Positions 41,410-51,658 of a stretch of 64,000 bases of DNA are shown here, one piece after another; position 1 is the first letter of the stretch; each line of letters begins with the position of its first letter. Source of the DNA: Henriciella barbarensis (lineage in GTDB: Bacteria > Pseudomonadota > Alphaproteobacteria > Caulobacterales > Hyphomonadaceae); NCBI RefSeq assembly GCF_003576345.1, contig NZ_QWGB01000014.1, positions 1 to 64,000 of the forward strand. Reading direction: 5' to 3'. The notes below the pieces were generated by a model, which searched no databases, was not told where the DNA came from, and worked only from the letters and a program-made list of their open reading frames with translations. A program made the position numbers and the translations under genes.

Positions 41410-42702
41410 TTGCGCCAGAACGGACAGGTGAGGAATTTCGCAGGTATTTTTCGAGCCGCTCTGATGGCCTGCCTATGCACCGTGGCTGCACCGTCAGTGC
41501 ACCATGGATACGCTCAATCTTCTGCAGGACAGGTGCAAGACTTTCCGACGGTAGAGAGAAGCGACGCTGAACGCGATGTCGACGCGCTCTGCGCGCTCGT
41601 GCGTGAGCACTATGTCTATTTCGCGCCGCGCGAGGATGTCTGGGACGCGACGTGCGAAAGCGCGAAACAGGAGGCCCGAACCGAAGCTGCCGCCACCCCT
41701 GCGGGTCACCTCAAACTGCTCGAACACATGCTCGACCAGCTCTGGGACAACCACGTATCGCTCAACGTCAACTCGCCGACCTCACCGCGGCTGGTGCCGT
41801 CCGGAAGCGACTACTGGATTGATTTTACAGGTGGAAATGCCGTCGTGACCGCGGTGCGGCCAAGCTCTGGCGCGGCCAAAGCGGGTCTGAAGGTGGGTGA
41901 CCGCGTGGTCGCGATGAATGGCATGCCTGTGTTGAGCGCGGCCAGCGACCGCATCAGACATGGCCGAAACGCCGTCAGCGAAGCGCGGCTTGTCTGGGCC
42001 CTGAATGCGCAGGCGGCTGGATATCGCGGCCAGATGCGCGGTGTGACCGTCGAACGAGGCGGGACGGAGCTGGACCTCTTTCTCGATGAGCCGATGCCTG
42101 AGCCGTCTGGCGAACTGGTCACCTATCAGCGCCTTAAAGGCAATATTGGCTATATCAGGATCGATGACTCGCTTGGCGATGACGCTGCGGTGGCCGCGTT
42201 TGATGCGGCGCTTGAAAAGCTGGAAGGCGCTTCAGGCTGGGTGATCGACCTTCGAAATACGCCGGGCGGCGGCAATACTAGCGTGGCCGAACCCATGCTC
42301 GGCCGCTTCATTCGCGGCGTAAAGCCCTATCAGAAGGCGGGTCCCCGCTGGGAAGGCGAAGCCGTCCGACATGTTGCGTCGAGGGGGCCTTGGCGTGTCA
42401 AAGGCCGGGTGGCCGTGCTCGCCGGGCGTTGGACAGGCAGTATGGGCGAGGGGCTGGCGATCGGTTTTGACGGGCTTCGCCGGGCACGGGTCTTCGGGTC
42501 ACCGATGGCGGCACTGGCAGGCGGAGTTGAAGGTTTTGAACTACCTGCCAGCGGCTGGTCGGTGCGCCTGCCGAGCTATAACCTCTATCATATGAAGGGC
42601 ATGGAGCGGCATGTCTGGCACCCGCCATACGCTGTGATTGCAGACAATGGCGCAGGTCCGGACGTCGCGCTGCAGGCCGCAAAGGACTGGCTCAACCGCT
42701 AG
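41410..42702 (+). CDS. S41 family peptidase-like exported protein
   Basis: 430 residues from a TTG at 41410 with AGAGGGG upstream, giving a signal peptide that ends near HHGYAQ-S. A PDZ-like region (VTAVRPSSGAAKAGLKVGDRVVAMNGMPVLS) precedes the S41 core (GNIGYIRIDDSL; GWVIDLRNTPGGG). The nucleophile is probably Ser in GRWTGSMGEGLAIGFDGL. The usual downstream lysine of CtpA is not obvious, so activity or subclass is uncertain. Its TAG overlaps the opposing mscS-type stop in CTAG. Confidence 0.83.
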   Translation: MRQNGQVRNFAGIFRAALMACLCTVAAPSVHHGYAQSSAGQVQDFPTVERSDAERDVDALCALVREHYVYFAPREDVWDATCESAKQEARTEAAATPAGHLKLLEHMLDQLWDNHVSLNVNSPTSPRLVPSGSDYWIDFTGGNAVVTAVRPSSGAAKAGLKVGDRVVAMNGMPVLSAASDRIRHGRNAVSEARLVWALNAQAAGYRGQMRGVTVERGGTELDLFLDEPMPEPSGELVTYQRLKGNIGYIRIDDSLGDDAAVAAFDAALEKLEGASGWVIDLRNTPGGGNTSVAEPMLGRFIRGVKPYQKAGPRWEGEAVRHVASRGPWRVKGRVAVLAGRWTGSMGEGLAIGFDGLRRARVFGSPMAALAGGVEGFELPASGWSVRLPSYNLYHMKGMERHVWHPPYAVIADNGAGPDVALQAAKDWLNR

Positions 42703-44264
42703 TCGCCAGCATCCCCATCACCATCGTCGCTGTCTGACAGGGAAGACGAGCCACCCGTCTGTTCTTCCTTGGTTGGAGACGCAGGGCTCGCCGATGCCGG
42801 GGCAGGTTTAGGCCCGCTGTCGGAGACCTTTGCGCCGTCCTTGAGCAAGGCAAACTCACCGACATTGCGGAAATTGATATCGCGCTGCGGGAAGGGGATC
42901 TCGATCTCGTATTTGTAGAGGGCTGTGTGCAGCTCCCAATTATAGTCGGCTTTCACGCGGGACGGCTTCTTCACCGCCTCTTCGGTGAGCCAGACGACGA
43001 GCTCGAAATCGAGGCTGGAATCGCCAAAACCGACAAGCCAGACCTGCGGCTCGCGGCCCGGGATGCCGCTGAACGTCCATGGCACGGCTTCGGCAGCTTC
43101 GAGCGCTGCTGTCTTTACCAGTTCCTTGTCGGTGCCATAAGCGACACCGAAACCGATCCGCATACGCCGGCGCGCATCGCGCAGGGTCCAGTTGATGACC
43201 TGCGCCTTGATGAACTCTTCATTGGGGACGAGGATATCGACATTGTCATTCGTCGTGACGAGTGTCGAGCGGATGTTGATCTCCTTGACGAGGCCCGTCA
43301 CGCCGGACTGCAGCTCAATAAAATCGCCAACCTTAACAGAGCGCTCGAAGAGGATGATGATGCCGGAGATGAAGTTCGAAAAAATCGACTGAAGGCCAAA
43401 ACCGATACCAACACCGAGAGCACCGCCAAAGACGGTCAGTGCGGTCAGATTGATGCCCAGCGTCGACATGGCGACGATGATCGCCGCAGCCATGAAGCCC
43501 ACTTTCAGGACCTGCCCGAGAAGTCCGGCCATCGATGGGTTGAGCGACTTGTTGGATTTCAGCTGAGACTGCGCGGCATCGCCAGCGATGCGTCCAAGCC
43601 AGAGCGCGACAACCGCAATGAAAATACTCGTTATGACGCGCAGCAAGGTCACCTTGACGCCGGCTACGGTGAAGGCAGCTGCGTTCAGCGCATCCACGAC
43701 GGGGTCGAGGAGGTGGAGGATATAGAGCGCGGCGACAGTCCAGGCGATGACGGCAATGGCGGTCTGCCAGAAGCCAGGCTGCATATTGGCCGTAACAAAG
43801 CGAACCACGATCCAGGCATTCATCAGGCTGGCCGCAACGCGCAGCCCTTCGTTGGGAAAGCCTAGAGACTCAAAAACGGCCGTCGCGATCCAGAGGCCGA
43901 CGACGGTGAAGGCAGGCCAGACAATCTTGGCGACCGAGTTGGCGAGACGCGTCAGGACATCACGGGTTTCACGTTCGTCGGCCCAGGCGCGAAGCCGTCT
44001 GGCGGGATAGCGGGAGCCCACATAGCCGAGCCCCAGTGCTGCCAGCACGGCCAGAAGCTGCCAGAGCGAGCCCATTGAGATGAAGCTGTCCTGAAAAGAC
44101 TTGAAGGTCGACATGGCGCCTTCGCTTATCTCTTCCCATTCGATATTGGCTTCAACGAAGCTGTTGCTTTCTTCGCCGGCCTGATCGCCGGAACCATCCT
44201 GCGCGGACTGTGCACCCGGCATAGCCTGTCGAGCGAGGAACGAGGCAATCGTCATCAGAGCCAT
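42699..44264 (-). CDS. MscS-family mechanosensitive channel
   Basis: 521 residues. Several N-terminal hydrophobic segments precede the MscS core: the pore helix LTALTVFGGALGVGIGFGLQSIFSNFISGIIILFERSVKVGD (about 268-309 region) and the beta domain VTGLVKEINIRSTLVTTNDNVDILVPNEEF. The C-terminal tail is a low-complexity Pro/Ser/Asp region ending DGDGDAGD. It releases solutes on hypo-osmotic shock. It starts inside the last codons of zntB (10-base overlap), so the two are coupled. Confidence 0.92.
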   Translation of the reverse strand: MALMTIASFLARQAMPGAQSAQDGSGDQAGEESNSFVEANIEWEEISEGAMSTFKSFQDSFISMGSLWQLLAVLAALGLGYVGSRYPARRLRAWADERETRDVLTRLANSVAKIVWPAFTVVGLWIATAVFESLGFPNEGLRVAASLMNAWIVVRFVTANMQPGFWQTAIAVIAWTVAALYILHLLDPVVDALNAAAFTVAGVKVTLLRVITSIFIAVVALWLGRIAGDAAQSQLKSNKSLNPSMAGLLGQVLKVGFMAAAIIVAMSTLGINLTALTVFGGALGVGIGFGLQSIFSNFISGIIILFERSVKVGDFIELQSGVTGLVKEINIRSTLVTTNDNVDILVPNEEFIKAQVINWTLRDARRRMRIGFGVAYGTDKELVKTAALEAAEAVPWTFSGIPGREPQVWLVGFGDSSLDFELVVWLTEEAVKKPSRVKADYNWELHTALYKYEIEIPFPQRDINFRNVGEFALLKDGAKVSDSGPKPAPASASPASPTKEEQTGGSSSLSDSDDGDGDAGD

Positions 44265-45277
44265 TTGAGTTTCCTGAAAATGAAGAACTGAAAGCCCATA
44301 AGGATGACCAGCGCACTGCAGGTGATCCAGAAGGCATTGGTAGAATCGACGCCGGGCATGCCGCCCACATTGATGCCGAGGAGGCCGGTCAGAAAGCCGA
44401 GCGGCAGGAAAATCGCCGCAACGATGGACAGCATGTACATCGTCTGGTTCATTTTGGCCTGTGCGCGGTTGTTAAGATCATCCTGCAGCACGATGGCGCT
44501 TTCCTTTGAAACATCAAGGTCTTCTAGATACCGTTTGAGGCGTTCGCCGCTCTCCCTGATATCTGTAAGACTGTCTTCCGATAGCCAGGGCGGCGGCGAT
44601 TTCTGGATCGCCAGCATCGCCTCATGTTGCGGTGACATATAGCGTTTCAGCGCGAGGCAGTTACGCCGGATGGTCGCGATCTCCGAGAGAAGTTCCTCGA
44701 CATCGGTGTCTTCATCTTCCTCCATCTCATCGATACGATCATTCATATCGACGATGGAGTAATTCATCTTGATGACGAGCTGTTCGGCAAGCGTCGTAAA
44801 AAGATCGCCAGCCGAGCAGGGTCCGCGACCAGCGAGCAATTCCTGATGGACATCGCGCGGGGTCTGAAGGCGCCTGCGTCGCAGCGTGATCAGCCGCTGG
44901 CCATCACTCCAGATCTGCATGGCGATCATGTCTTCAGGTTCTGCGCCCGGATTGAAATTGATGCCGCGCAGAACAGCGATGAGATTGTCTCTTTCCCGGA
45001 AGGCGCGTGGGCGAGTTTCGTTCGAGAGGAGAAGCTCGGCCGTCGCTTCGCACAGGTTAAGGGACTTAATCAGCCAGTCGTCGAGATCCTCATACATCCG
45101 GTCGAGGTGAAGCCAGAGGACCTCACCAGACCTTGATGGCGCCCAGTTTCGGGCAGTCTGCCAGTCGATTTCTGTTGCGCCGCCCCGGCCATCCAGAATG
45201 CAGCCGATAAGCATGGGCCCATCAGCGGGCTTGTCGGGCAGTACCGGCGCATCTGTTGGAACGAGTGCAGTTGTCAT
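44255..45277 (-). CDS. zntB: CorA-family zinc transporter ZntB
   Basis: 340 residues. Long soluble N-terminal part (VLWLHLDRMYEDLDDWL, LSNETRPRAFRERDNLIAVLRGINFNPG), then stalk helices and two C-terminal membrane helices. The signature GINVGGMPG in the GLLGINVGGMPGVDS loop is that of ZntB rather than CorA. Transports zinc, probably as a pentamer. Last 10 bases overlap the MscS start. Confidence 0.92.
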   Translation of the reverse strand: MTTALVPTDAPVLPDKPADGPMLIGCILDGRGGATEIDWQTARNWAPSRSGEVLWLHLDRMYEDLDDWLIKSLNLCEATAELLLSNETRPRAFRERDNLIAVLRGINFNPGAEPEDMIAMQIWSDGQRLITLRRRRLQTPRDVHQELLAGRGPCSAGDLFTTLAEQLVIKMNYSIVDMNDRIDEMEEDEDTDVEELLSEIATIRRNCLALKRYMSPQHEAMLAIQKSPPPWLSEDSLTDIRESGERLKRYLEDLDVSKESAIVLQDDLNNRAQAKMNQTMYMLSIVAAIFLPLGFLTGLLGINVGGMPGVDSTNAFWITCSALVILMGFQFFIFRKLKWL

Positions 45278-45328
45278 CGTTCAGACTGTACGTCTGGCAC
45301 GCCCAAAGGCAAGAATGCGCAATCCAGC

Positions 45329-47905
45329 TCAGTCTTTCGAAAGAGCTGTGCTCATAGCCTGCAGCAGGTCTGCCTGATTGTATGGTTTCTTGAGCACTGG
45401 AACGTTTGGGAACTTAGACGAGAGCACGCTGGAGTCGCCATAGCCGGTCGCAAATATGAACGGCGTGCCAGCTTCTTGAAGATCATGCGCCACCGGTTCG
45501 CTGGTCTCATTCCCGAGATTGACGTCCAGAAGCGCAATCCGGAACTCTGTCGTTGCCATGGCCTGACGCGCTTCACGCACGGACGAGCAGACGGCAACAT
45601 TGTCGGCGCCAGCTTCCATGAGAATGTCTTCGGCGTCGAGCGCAATGATCATATTGTCCTCGACCAGAAGGACCGGCCCGTCGAGCCCGGATTGCGGGTC
45701 CTGCCGGGCGGCTGACAGAGGCATGCTCATCGTCGAAGCGTAAGCTGCGTCGACAAATTCCGAAACGTGCTTTGCGGGAATGACGAAGTCAGCCTCGAGA
45801 CCCGTGAAAGCGTAGCGGACATCGGCGGTGCCACCGAGCTCATGCGGAATCGACCGGGTGATGATTGTCGTGCCAAAGCCCTGACGGGTCGGTGCCTGAA
45901 CCGCCGGCCCGCCGCGCTCGCGCCACTCAAGAACAAGTTCGTTCTCGGCGCCGGGCTTTACTTCCATGATGATTTCGCCTTCGGAATCGGCCAGTGCGCC
46001 ATACTTGGCCGAATTCGTCGTAAGTTCGTGCAGGACGAGGGACATTGTGCTGAAGGCGTTCGGCATGAGGAGGACGTCGGGACCTTTGACACGAACGCGA
46101 GAGGCCTTGTTTCCAAGATAGGCTTCCGTTTCCGTGCGGATCAGCCCCTGCAGGGAAGCGGGCCCCCAATTGTCTTCGGTGAGCTGGTCGTGGGCACGCG
46201 CGAGTGCATGCACGCGATTGCCAATAATGTTGCTCAGTTCTTCGACAGAGCCTGCTTCACGCGAACTCTGGCCAACGAGGCCGCGGATCAGGTTCAGGAT
46301 ATTGCGGACACGGTGATTGAGCTCTGCAATGAGGAGTTCCTGGCGCTCGTTCGCGCGCATGCGTTCCTGATTGGCTTCATCAGACATGCGTAGGACAACT
46401 TCGAGCAGGGTCACGCGCAGCTGCTCGGCCGCCGCGATCTCAGACTTCAGCCAGGGCATGGATTGGCCCGTGACGGTCTGCTGCCAGGTCTCAAAACTCT
46501 TTCGCGGCGTCAGGCGCGCGCCATTCGGACCAAGCGTTACAGGCTTTTCCGGGTTGCCGGCCCAGTTCACCTTGCGAGTAAACTCCTGCCGGAAGAGGAC
46601 GACGTAATCGCGCGGGCGGCGTGATACGGGCACCGCGAGCAGGCCCGCGGCGCGTGCGACATAGTCCTGCGCGGGTGGATGAACTGCGCCAAGCTCATCG
46701 GTGGCATAGGCGCGCCCGCCAGCCGTCGTGTTCAGGAAGCGGATAATACCCATGACTTCGTCGCGTGTGGGCGTGGTGCCAAGCGTGACGAACTCCCCAT
46801 CGACATAGGCCGCCACGCCGTCATTCGGAATGACAGAACTCAATGCTTCGGCAATCGTCTGAAAGTGCTCGCGCACCGACTGGCCACCGGCAAGCTGGGC
46901 CATAAGCCTGTCGTGAAGCACCTGCACACGGCGTGTGTGTTCACTCGCTTCGTCTGCAAGAAGTTGGCCCAGTACGAAGCTGAAGAGCTGGGCGAACAGC
47001 TCTGCAGCCGATCGGATTTCGTAGGAGAGGACGCGCGGCTCATAGTGGTGGCACGCAAAGAGGCCCCAGAGGTTTTCGCGGTGCAGGATCGACACTGACA
47101 GGGACGCGTCCACGCCCATATTCTTCAGATACTCGATATGGATCGGCGAAACCGCCCGCAGGCCGCTCATGGACAGGTCGAGCGGCTGGCCTTCAGGACT
47201 GCGCTCGGGAATGATTGGCGAGACGCTTTCGCGCACATTCGAGATGATGCGAAGCAAATTGCGGCGATAGAGCTCGCGAGCCTGCTGGGGGATGTCGGTG
47301 GCCGGGTAATGAAGGCCGAGGAAGGAATCGACATTCGGGCTGACGGCTTCTGCGATGACCTCGCCGGACTGGTCAGCGCCAAAGCGGTACACCATCACAC
47401 GGTCAAAGCCGGTCAGCGCCTTCATCTGGCGCGCCGCAATCTTGCAAAGCTCACGCACCGTCTTCGCCTTGCGCACGCGGTCGACCATCGGGCGCACATA
47501 GGAGGTGTAGTCCGAGGTTATCTCGGCGCGCTGGGGTTCGATCTCGATCAGGACTGATTGTCCTGAAATATGGACCGCCGCGTTGAACTTCTCATCCGAC
47601 CCGGTCAGCAGGTTGAGGCCAAACAGGCGCTCCACGGCGTCATCGCCTTCGAGGCGCTGCACGCGGCTGCGTATATCCTGCAGGGCAGCGGGGGCGATTA
47701 TGTCTTTCAGCGGCTCACCGATGAGCGCCTCGGGGTCTTTCGACAGAAAGTCGGCGACGTTCAGAGAGACATGCTGGATCAGCCAGTCAGAATTGACGGC
47801 AATCAGGCAGCCGAATTGCTGCACGTGGCCCAGAATATGGATAGGCTCACGATCGCAATTGGTGAGGTCAATCTTCGTGTCGGGCGACACGGTATTCTTA
47901 GTCAT
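45329..47905 (-). CDS. Bacteriophytochrome with HWE kinase and receiver domain
   Basis: 858 residues: PAS_2 (residues about 13-115) with the biliverdin cysteine in DLTNCDREPIHILGH (Cys17), GAF with PATDIPQQARELYRRN and the CHHYEPR histidine, PHY, then an HWE histidine kinase (ELNHRVRNILNLIRGLVGQSS; HELTTNSAKYGAL), and a C-terminal REC domain with Asp in IALLDVNLGN. It should sense red/far-red light. It overlaps the heme oxygenase gene by 4 bases (ATGA), so chromophore synthesis and apoprotein are coupled. The REC domain lies after the kinase, making it a hybrid. Confidence 0.94.
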   Translation of the reverse strand: MTKNTVSPDTKIDLTNCDREPIHILGHVQQFGCLIAVNSDWLIQHVSLNVADFLSKDPEALIGEPLKDIIAPAALQDIRSRVQRLEGDDAVERLFGLNLLTGSDEKFNAAVHISGQSVLIEIEPQRAEITSDYTSYVRPMVDRVRKAKTVRELCKIAARQMKALTGFDRVMVYRFGADQSGEVIAEAVSPNVDSFLGLHYPATDIPQQARELYRRNLLRIISNVRESVSPIIPERSPEGQPLDLSMSGLRAVSPIHIEYLKNMGVDASLSVSILHRENLWGLFACHHYEPRVLSYEIRSAAELFAQLFSFVLGQLLADEASEHTRRVQVLHDRLMAQLAGGQSVREHFQTIAEALSSVIPNDGVAAYVDGEFVTLGTTPTRDEVMGIIRFLNTTAGGRAYATDELGAVHPPAQDYVARAAGLLAVPVSRRPRDYVVLFRQEFTRKVNWAGNPEKPVTLGPNGARLTPRKSFETWQQTVTGQSMPWLKSEIAAAEQLRVTLLEVVLRMSDEANQERMRANERQELLIAELNHRVRNILNLIRGLVGQSSREAGSVEELSNIIGNRVHALARAHDQLTEDNWGPASLQGLIRTETEAYLGNKASRVRVKGPDVLLMPNAFSTMSLVLHELTTNSAKYGALADSEGEIIMEVKPGAENELVLEWRERGGPAVQAPTRQGFGTTIITRSIPHELGGTADVRYAFTGLEADFVIPAKHVSEFVDAAYASTMSMPLSAARQDPQSGLDGPVLLVEDNMIIALDAEDILMEAGADNVAVCSSVREARQAMATTEFRIALLDVNLGNETSEPVAHDLQEAGTPFIFATGYGDSSVLSSKFPNVPVLKKPYNQADLLQAMSTALSKD

Positions 47906-48501
47906 GCGGGAATACGGGCTTTCTGAACTGAACGATGCGCTGTCTCAAACCACAGGAAAGCCGTTTGAGCCGAAGCGATTATCTTGTTTTCTTCATCTTC
48001 GCTGCCTGTCCACAGCTTGAGCGTCGTGCTGACGTTCTTCCACATCTCGTCACTCTCGGGGCAGGAAAAATAGCGGGTCGCGAAGACGACAACTGGATCG
48101 CTGGATGCCTTTATATCGGAGAGGAGTATTCGGGCACCAAGGCGTGAACCTGCAATTACATACATCAGCCCGAGTGGGTGAATGTCATTGTCATTCACCT
48201 CTACCTGATCGACGCTTGGCGCAGCAACTCCAAGGGTCGCGAGGTCAGCTTCAATCGCGGCGAGCATCACACGCAATGTGCGTTCATGACTGAATGTCTG
48301 GCAGCTGGGCAGTGCGGCGAGGCTGCGGCGCAAGGCGACCGCGTGGGCCTGAAGGGTGATGGACAGGCCTTCGCGGGTCGCGATTTCATGCTGTCCGAAC
48401 AGGGCGTCGACGGACATATGAGCATCGCGGGTTTGTTCTCGAAGGCGTCGCCTCAAGCTCATCATCTGTCCGCTGGCCCCCTGTCCCAGTCGTCGCGGCA
48501 T
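47902..48501 (-). CDS. bphO: Biliverdin-producing heme oxygenase (BphO)
   Basis: 199 residues, or 186 from MSLRRRLREQTRDAHM at 48462, the conserved beginning. The proximal heme ligand is His in EQTRDAHMSVDALF, and the distal helix LGLMYVIAGSRLGARIL carries the glycine-rich heme oxygenase motif. It cleaves heme to biliverdin, the chromophore for the phytochrome encoded immediately downstream. Neither start has a strong ribosome site. Confidence 0.88.
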   Translation of the reverse strand: MPRRLGQGASGQMMSLRRRLREQTRDAHMSVDALFGQHEIATREGLSITLQAHAVALRRSLAALPSCQTFSHERTLRVMLAAIEADLATLGVAAPSVDQVEVNDNDIHPLGLMYVIAGSRLGARILLSDIKASSDPVVVFATRYFSCPESDEMWKNVSTTLKLWTGSEDEENKIIASAQTAFLWFETAHRSVQKARIPA

Positions 48502-48697
48502 TCCGGCACATATTCAATGTATCACTACGTCACAAGCCAGAAGTGTGCGGCGCCAAACGTATGAAATCGTCTGGTGTGCGAATTCGTTCCAGAAGACGAG
48601 CTGAAAAATGGTAGTTTTTGCATCCCGTGCTGTTTTGCTCTACAGCGCGCGCTTCGAATTTAGGCGCATCAGGCGCAAAGTGGAAGGCAGACAGGCC

Positions 48698-49624
48698 ATG
48701 GCGATCAGGCATTTCCTCGATATCTGGCAGCTTGAAGCCAGCGAGCTTCGCGAGATACTTAATCTGGCGCATTCGATGAAGGCGGCCCGTAAAGGCTGGC
48801 CGAAAGGCCGTGTCGACGAAGGTGCCCCGCTGGATGGCCACATCCTGGCGATGATCTTCGAAAAGTCCTCCACCCGTACACGCACCAGCTTTGATGTGGG
48901 CATTCGCCAACTTGGTGGCACGTCCATCGTTGTGAACTCAGCCGACATGCAGCTCGGCCGCGGTGAGAGCATTGGCGACACGGCCCGCGTCCTGTCACGC
49001 TATGTCGACATGGTGATGATCCGCGCAAATGATCATGGCGATGTCGAAGACTTCGCGGATGCCGCCAGTGTGCCAGTCATCAACGGGCTGACCAACCGCT
49101 CGCACCCCTGTCAGATCATGGCGGACCTGCTGACACTCGAGGAGAATGGGCTGGACCTGAAGGGCGCGCGTCTTGCCTGGGTGGGTGATGGCAATAATGT
49201 CTGCTCATCCTTTATCCATGCCGCGCCGAAGTTTGGCTTTACCCTCGCTGTTGGTACGCCGGACCGCTATGTGCCGGATGACGATGATATCGAGCTCGCG
49301 CGAGAAATGCAGGGCCGGGTGGAGCTTTACAGCAATGCCGAAGATGCCGTCGCTGGCGCTGACGTCGTGATTGCCGACACCTTCGTTTCCATGGGCGACA
49401 CCGATGCCGATGAGCGTCTCGAAGAGCTCGAGCCGTTTGCCGTCACTGAGGAGCTTATGGATTTGGCCCAGCCGGGCGCGAAGTTCCTGCACTGTCTGCC
49501 TGCGCATCGCGGCGAAGAGGTCGACAGCGAAGTGATCGACGGGCCGAACTCGCTGGTCTTCGAGGAGGCCGAAAACCGCCTGCACGCGCAAAAGGCGATC
49601 ATGCGGTGGTGTCTGGACAAATAG
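48698..49624 (+). CDS. argF: Ornithine carbamoyltransferase
   Basis: 308 residues from [21 protein letters not shown] at 48698; an in-frame ATG at 48608 would add residues not seen in the family. Carbamoyl-phosphate site [13 protein letters not shown] (about 49-61), [11 protein letters not shown] (near 132), ornithine loop FVSMGD and [12 protein letters not shown] (near 263). Makes citrulline in arginine synthesis. It stands alone, divergent from the bphO-phytochrome operon. Confidence 0.95.
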   Translation: MAIRHFLDIWQLEASELREILNLAHSMKAARKGWPKGRVDEGAPLDGHILAMIFEKSSTRTRTSFDVGIRQLGGTSIVVNSADMQLGRGESIGDTARVLSRYVDMVMIRANDHGDVEDFADAASVPVINGLTNRSHPCQIMADLLTLEENGLDLKGARLAWVGDGNNVCSSFIHAAPKFGFTLAVGTPDRYVPDDDDIELAREMQGRVELYSNAEDAVAGADVVIADTFVSMGDTDADERLEELEPFAVTEELMDLAQPGAKFLHCLPAHRGEEVDSEVIDGPNSLVFEEAENRLHAQKAIMRWCLDK

Positions 49625-49675
49625 GTTCGCGCCGTCAGAGTGCTGCCCGGTGAATCGACGCCGGGAGGATGAGGC

Positions 49676-50932
49676 ATGCTGACGAAACGCGATCTGTTGA
49701 AGAGAGGCGGCGCGGCCGGACTGATTCTGGCGGCGGGCAGTGGTGCAGCCCGCGCGCAGGCCCCGGCGGACGATGCGCTCCAAAGCATGGCTGACGGCGC
49801 AGAGCCGATCGGTAAGGCAGAACACGAAGCCCGCATCGACAAAGTCCAAGCTCTCATGCAGGCGCAGGACATCAAGGCGCTGGTCATCGAGGCTGGGTCG
49901 GGGCTGGTCTACTTCACGGGGCTGCAATGGTGGCGCTCGGAGCGCTTTACCGGCGTTGTCATTCCGCAAGAAGGCATGCCGGTCGTCATCACGCCTTACT
50001 TCGAAGAGCCGTCCGTCCGCGAGACGGTGAAGGCCGACGTCGAGGTGCGGACCTGGCACGAGAATGAGAACCCGTTCGCGCTGGTTGCGGCGACGCTTGG
50101 CGATTGGGGTTATGAGGATGGCAAGGTCGCGATTGAGGAAACGGTCCGGCACTTTGTCTCGAACGGCATCGCTGAGGCCGCGCCTGCATTTGACCTCGTG
50201 TCCGGCATGAGCGTCACGCGCGGTGTGCGCATGTACAAATCCTCTGCCGAGATCGCCCTGATGCAGACCGCGAACGACATCACGCTGGCTGCCTATAAGT
50301 ACATCTATCCGCGCGTTGAGCTCGGTATGAGCCAGGGCGACATCTCCGCCATGATGAGCGAGGCCACGCGCCAGCTCGGCGGTGCAGTCGAGTTTTCCAT
50401 GGTGCTGCTGAACGAGGCGAGCGCCTATCCGCACGGTACACGCAGTCCGCAGACCGTGCGTGAGGGCACTGTCATCCTGATGGATTGCGGCTGCGGAGTG
50501 CATGACTACGAGTCCGATATTTCGCGCACCTGGGTGTTCGGTGAGCCGACCGCGAAGCAGCGCGAAGTCTGGAACACGGTGAAGGAAGGGCAGGAGCTGG
50601 CGCTGGAAACCGCGCAGCTCGGCGTGCGGGCAGGCCTCGTAGATGAGACGGTACGGGCCTTTTATGAGCAGAAGGGGTACGGACCTCGCTACAGAACGCC
50701 GGGCCTTTCTCACAGGCTGGGTCACGGCATCGGCCTTGATGGGCACGAGCCGGTGAATTTCGTCGAAGGCGAAGACACCCCGCTCGCCCCCGGCATGTGC
50801 TTTTCCAACGAGCCGGGCATCTATATTTTCGGAGAGTTTGGCGTGCGTCTGGAGGATTGCCTCTACATGACGGACGACGGGCCAAAGCTGTTCAGCCCGT
50901 TCTCGAAGTCGATCGACGCCCCATTCGCCTGA
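49676..50932 (+). CDS. M24 family (Xaa-Pro-type) metallopeptidase, exported
   Basis: 418 residues. The N-terminus MLTKRDLLKRGGAAGLILAAGSGAARAQ looks like a Tat-type signal with Lys-Arg in place of the twin arginine. A creatinase/prolidase N-terminal domain is followed by the pita-bread fold. All five metal ligands are visible: Asp in LMDCGCG, Asp in YESDISRTW, His in SHRLGHGIGLDGH, Glu in FSNEPGIY and Glu in VRLEDCLYMT. It would cleave Xaa-Pro peptides in the periplasm. GGGAGGA precedes the ATG. Confidence 0.9.
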   Translation: MLTKRDLLKRGGAAGLILAAGSGAARAQAPADDALQSMADGAEPIGKAEHEARIDKVQALMQAQDIKALVIEAGSGLVYFTGLQWWRSERFTGVVIPQEGMPVVITPYFEEPSVRETVKADVEVRTWHENENPFALVAATLGDWGYEDGKVAIEETVRHFVSNGIAEAAPAFDLVSGMSVTRGVRMYKSSAEIALMQTANDITLAAYKYIYPRVELGMSQGDISAMMSEATRQLGGAVEFSMVLLNEASAYPHGTRSPQTVREGTVILMDCGCGVHDYESDISRTWVFGEPTAKQREVWNTVKEGQELALETAQLGVRAGLVDETVRAFYEQKGYGPRYRTPGLSHRLGHGIGLDGHEPVNFVEGEDTPLAPGMCFSNEPGIYIFGEFGVRLEDCLYMTDDGPKLFSPFSKSIDAPFA

Positions 50933-51019
50933 GCCGACAAATCGCTAAATCGCCGCGAAGAATCCTCTGGCGAGCCACTTTGCTTTATGCAAACCCTGTT
51001 GGCGTTCAGAGGGGGACAT

Positions 51020-51646
51020 CCAATGCGTCAGACTATTCCTGCACTCGCAATCTTCGCGCTCGCCGCGCCAGCTTTCGGTCAGGAGGCGGCGAATTTCAGC
51101 CAGCCATACTGGATCGAGAGCCCGGTCATCGAGGCCATCGGGCGCGCAGAGCTTCAGGTCGATCCCAACCGATCCAATTTCTCTGTCGGCTTCAAGAATA
51201 CGGCCCGCACCTCAGCCGAAGCAACTCGGCTTGCAACGGCGCGGGCCAAGCGCGCCTATGACGCAATGCTGGGCGTTGCGGGCGATGACTTGACGATTGA
51301 GAGCCGCGTCAGCGTTTCGGCCATCTACAATCAGGTCGAAGATGATGAGGGCAATCTGGTCACCGATTATTCGGCCGACAATATCCGCGGCTATGAGGCG
51401 AGCGTTCTTTATTCCGTCGGGGTGAAAGACCTCTCCAAGGCGAGCCGGACGCGCGCGGCGGCGCTAGCTGTCGGGCCGGAAACCTCCAGCTATTTCAGCA
51501 ATAGCCTTCAGCGCGATACCGACATCCTTCAGGCCGCCTATCGGGCCGCAATTGTCGATGCGCGAGAGCGCGCGCAGCTGCCGAACACGCCGGACCGGAT
51601 GGGCGTCAGCGCCGAAGCCTGCCTCGTCTACGAGATCCGCCAGTAG
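51020..51646 (+). CDS. SIMPL-domain (DUF541) exported protein
   Basis: 208 residues from MRQTIPALAIFALAAPAFGQEA at 51020 with AGAGGGGG upstream; clear signal peptide. The SIMPL/DUF541 pattern is seen in IEAIGRAELQVDPNRSNFSVGFKNTARTSAEATR (the span about 35-70), with AKRAYDAMLGVAGDDLTIESRVSVSAIY and the helix DILQAAYRAAIVDARERAQL. Periplasmic; related to the oxidative-stress-linked YggE. Function inferred by family only. Confidence 0.85.
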   Translation, partial: PMRQTIPALAIFALAAPAFGQEAANFSQPYWIESPVIEAIGRAELQVDPNRSNFSVGFKNTARTSAEATRLATARAKRAYDAMLGVAGDDLTIESRVSVSAIYNQVEDDEGNLVTDYSADNIRGYEASVLYSVGVKDLSKASRTRAAALAVGPETSSYFSNSLQRDTDILQAAYRAAIVDARERAQLPNTPDRMGVSAEACLVYEIRQ

Positions 51647-51658
51647 GTGGTAGCGGCG

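Noticed and set aside
49205-50746. 513-codon open frame on the minus strand
   Set aside because: Antisense to argF and the M24 peptidase, both with complete catalytic motifs; composition is not protein-like.
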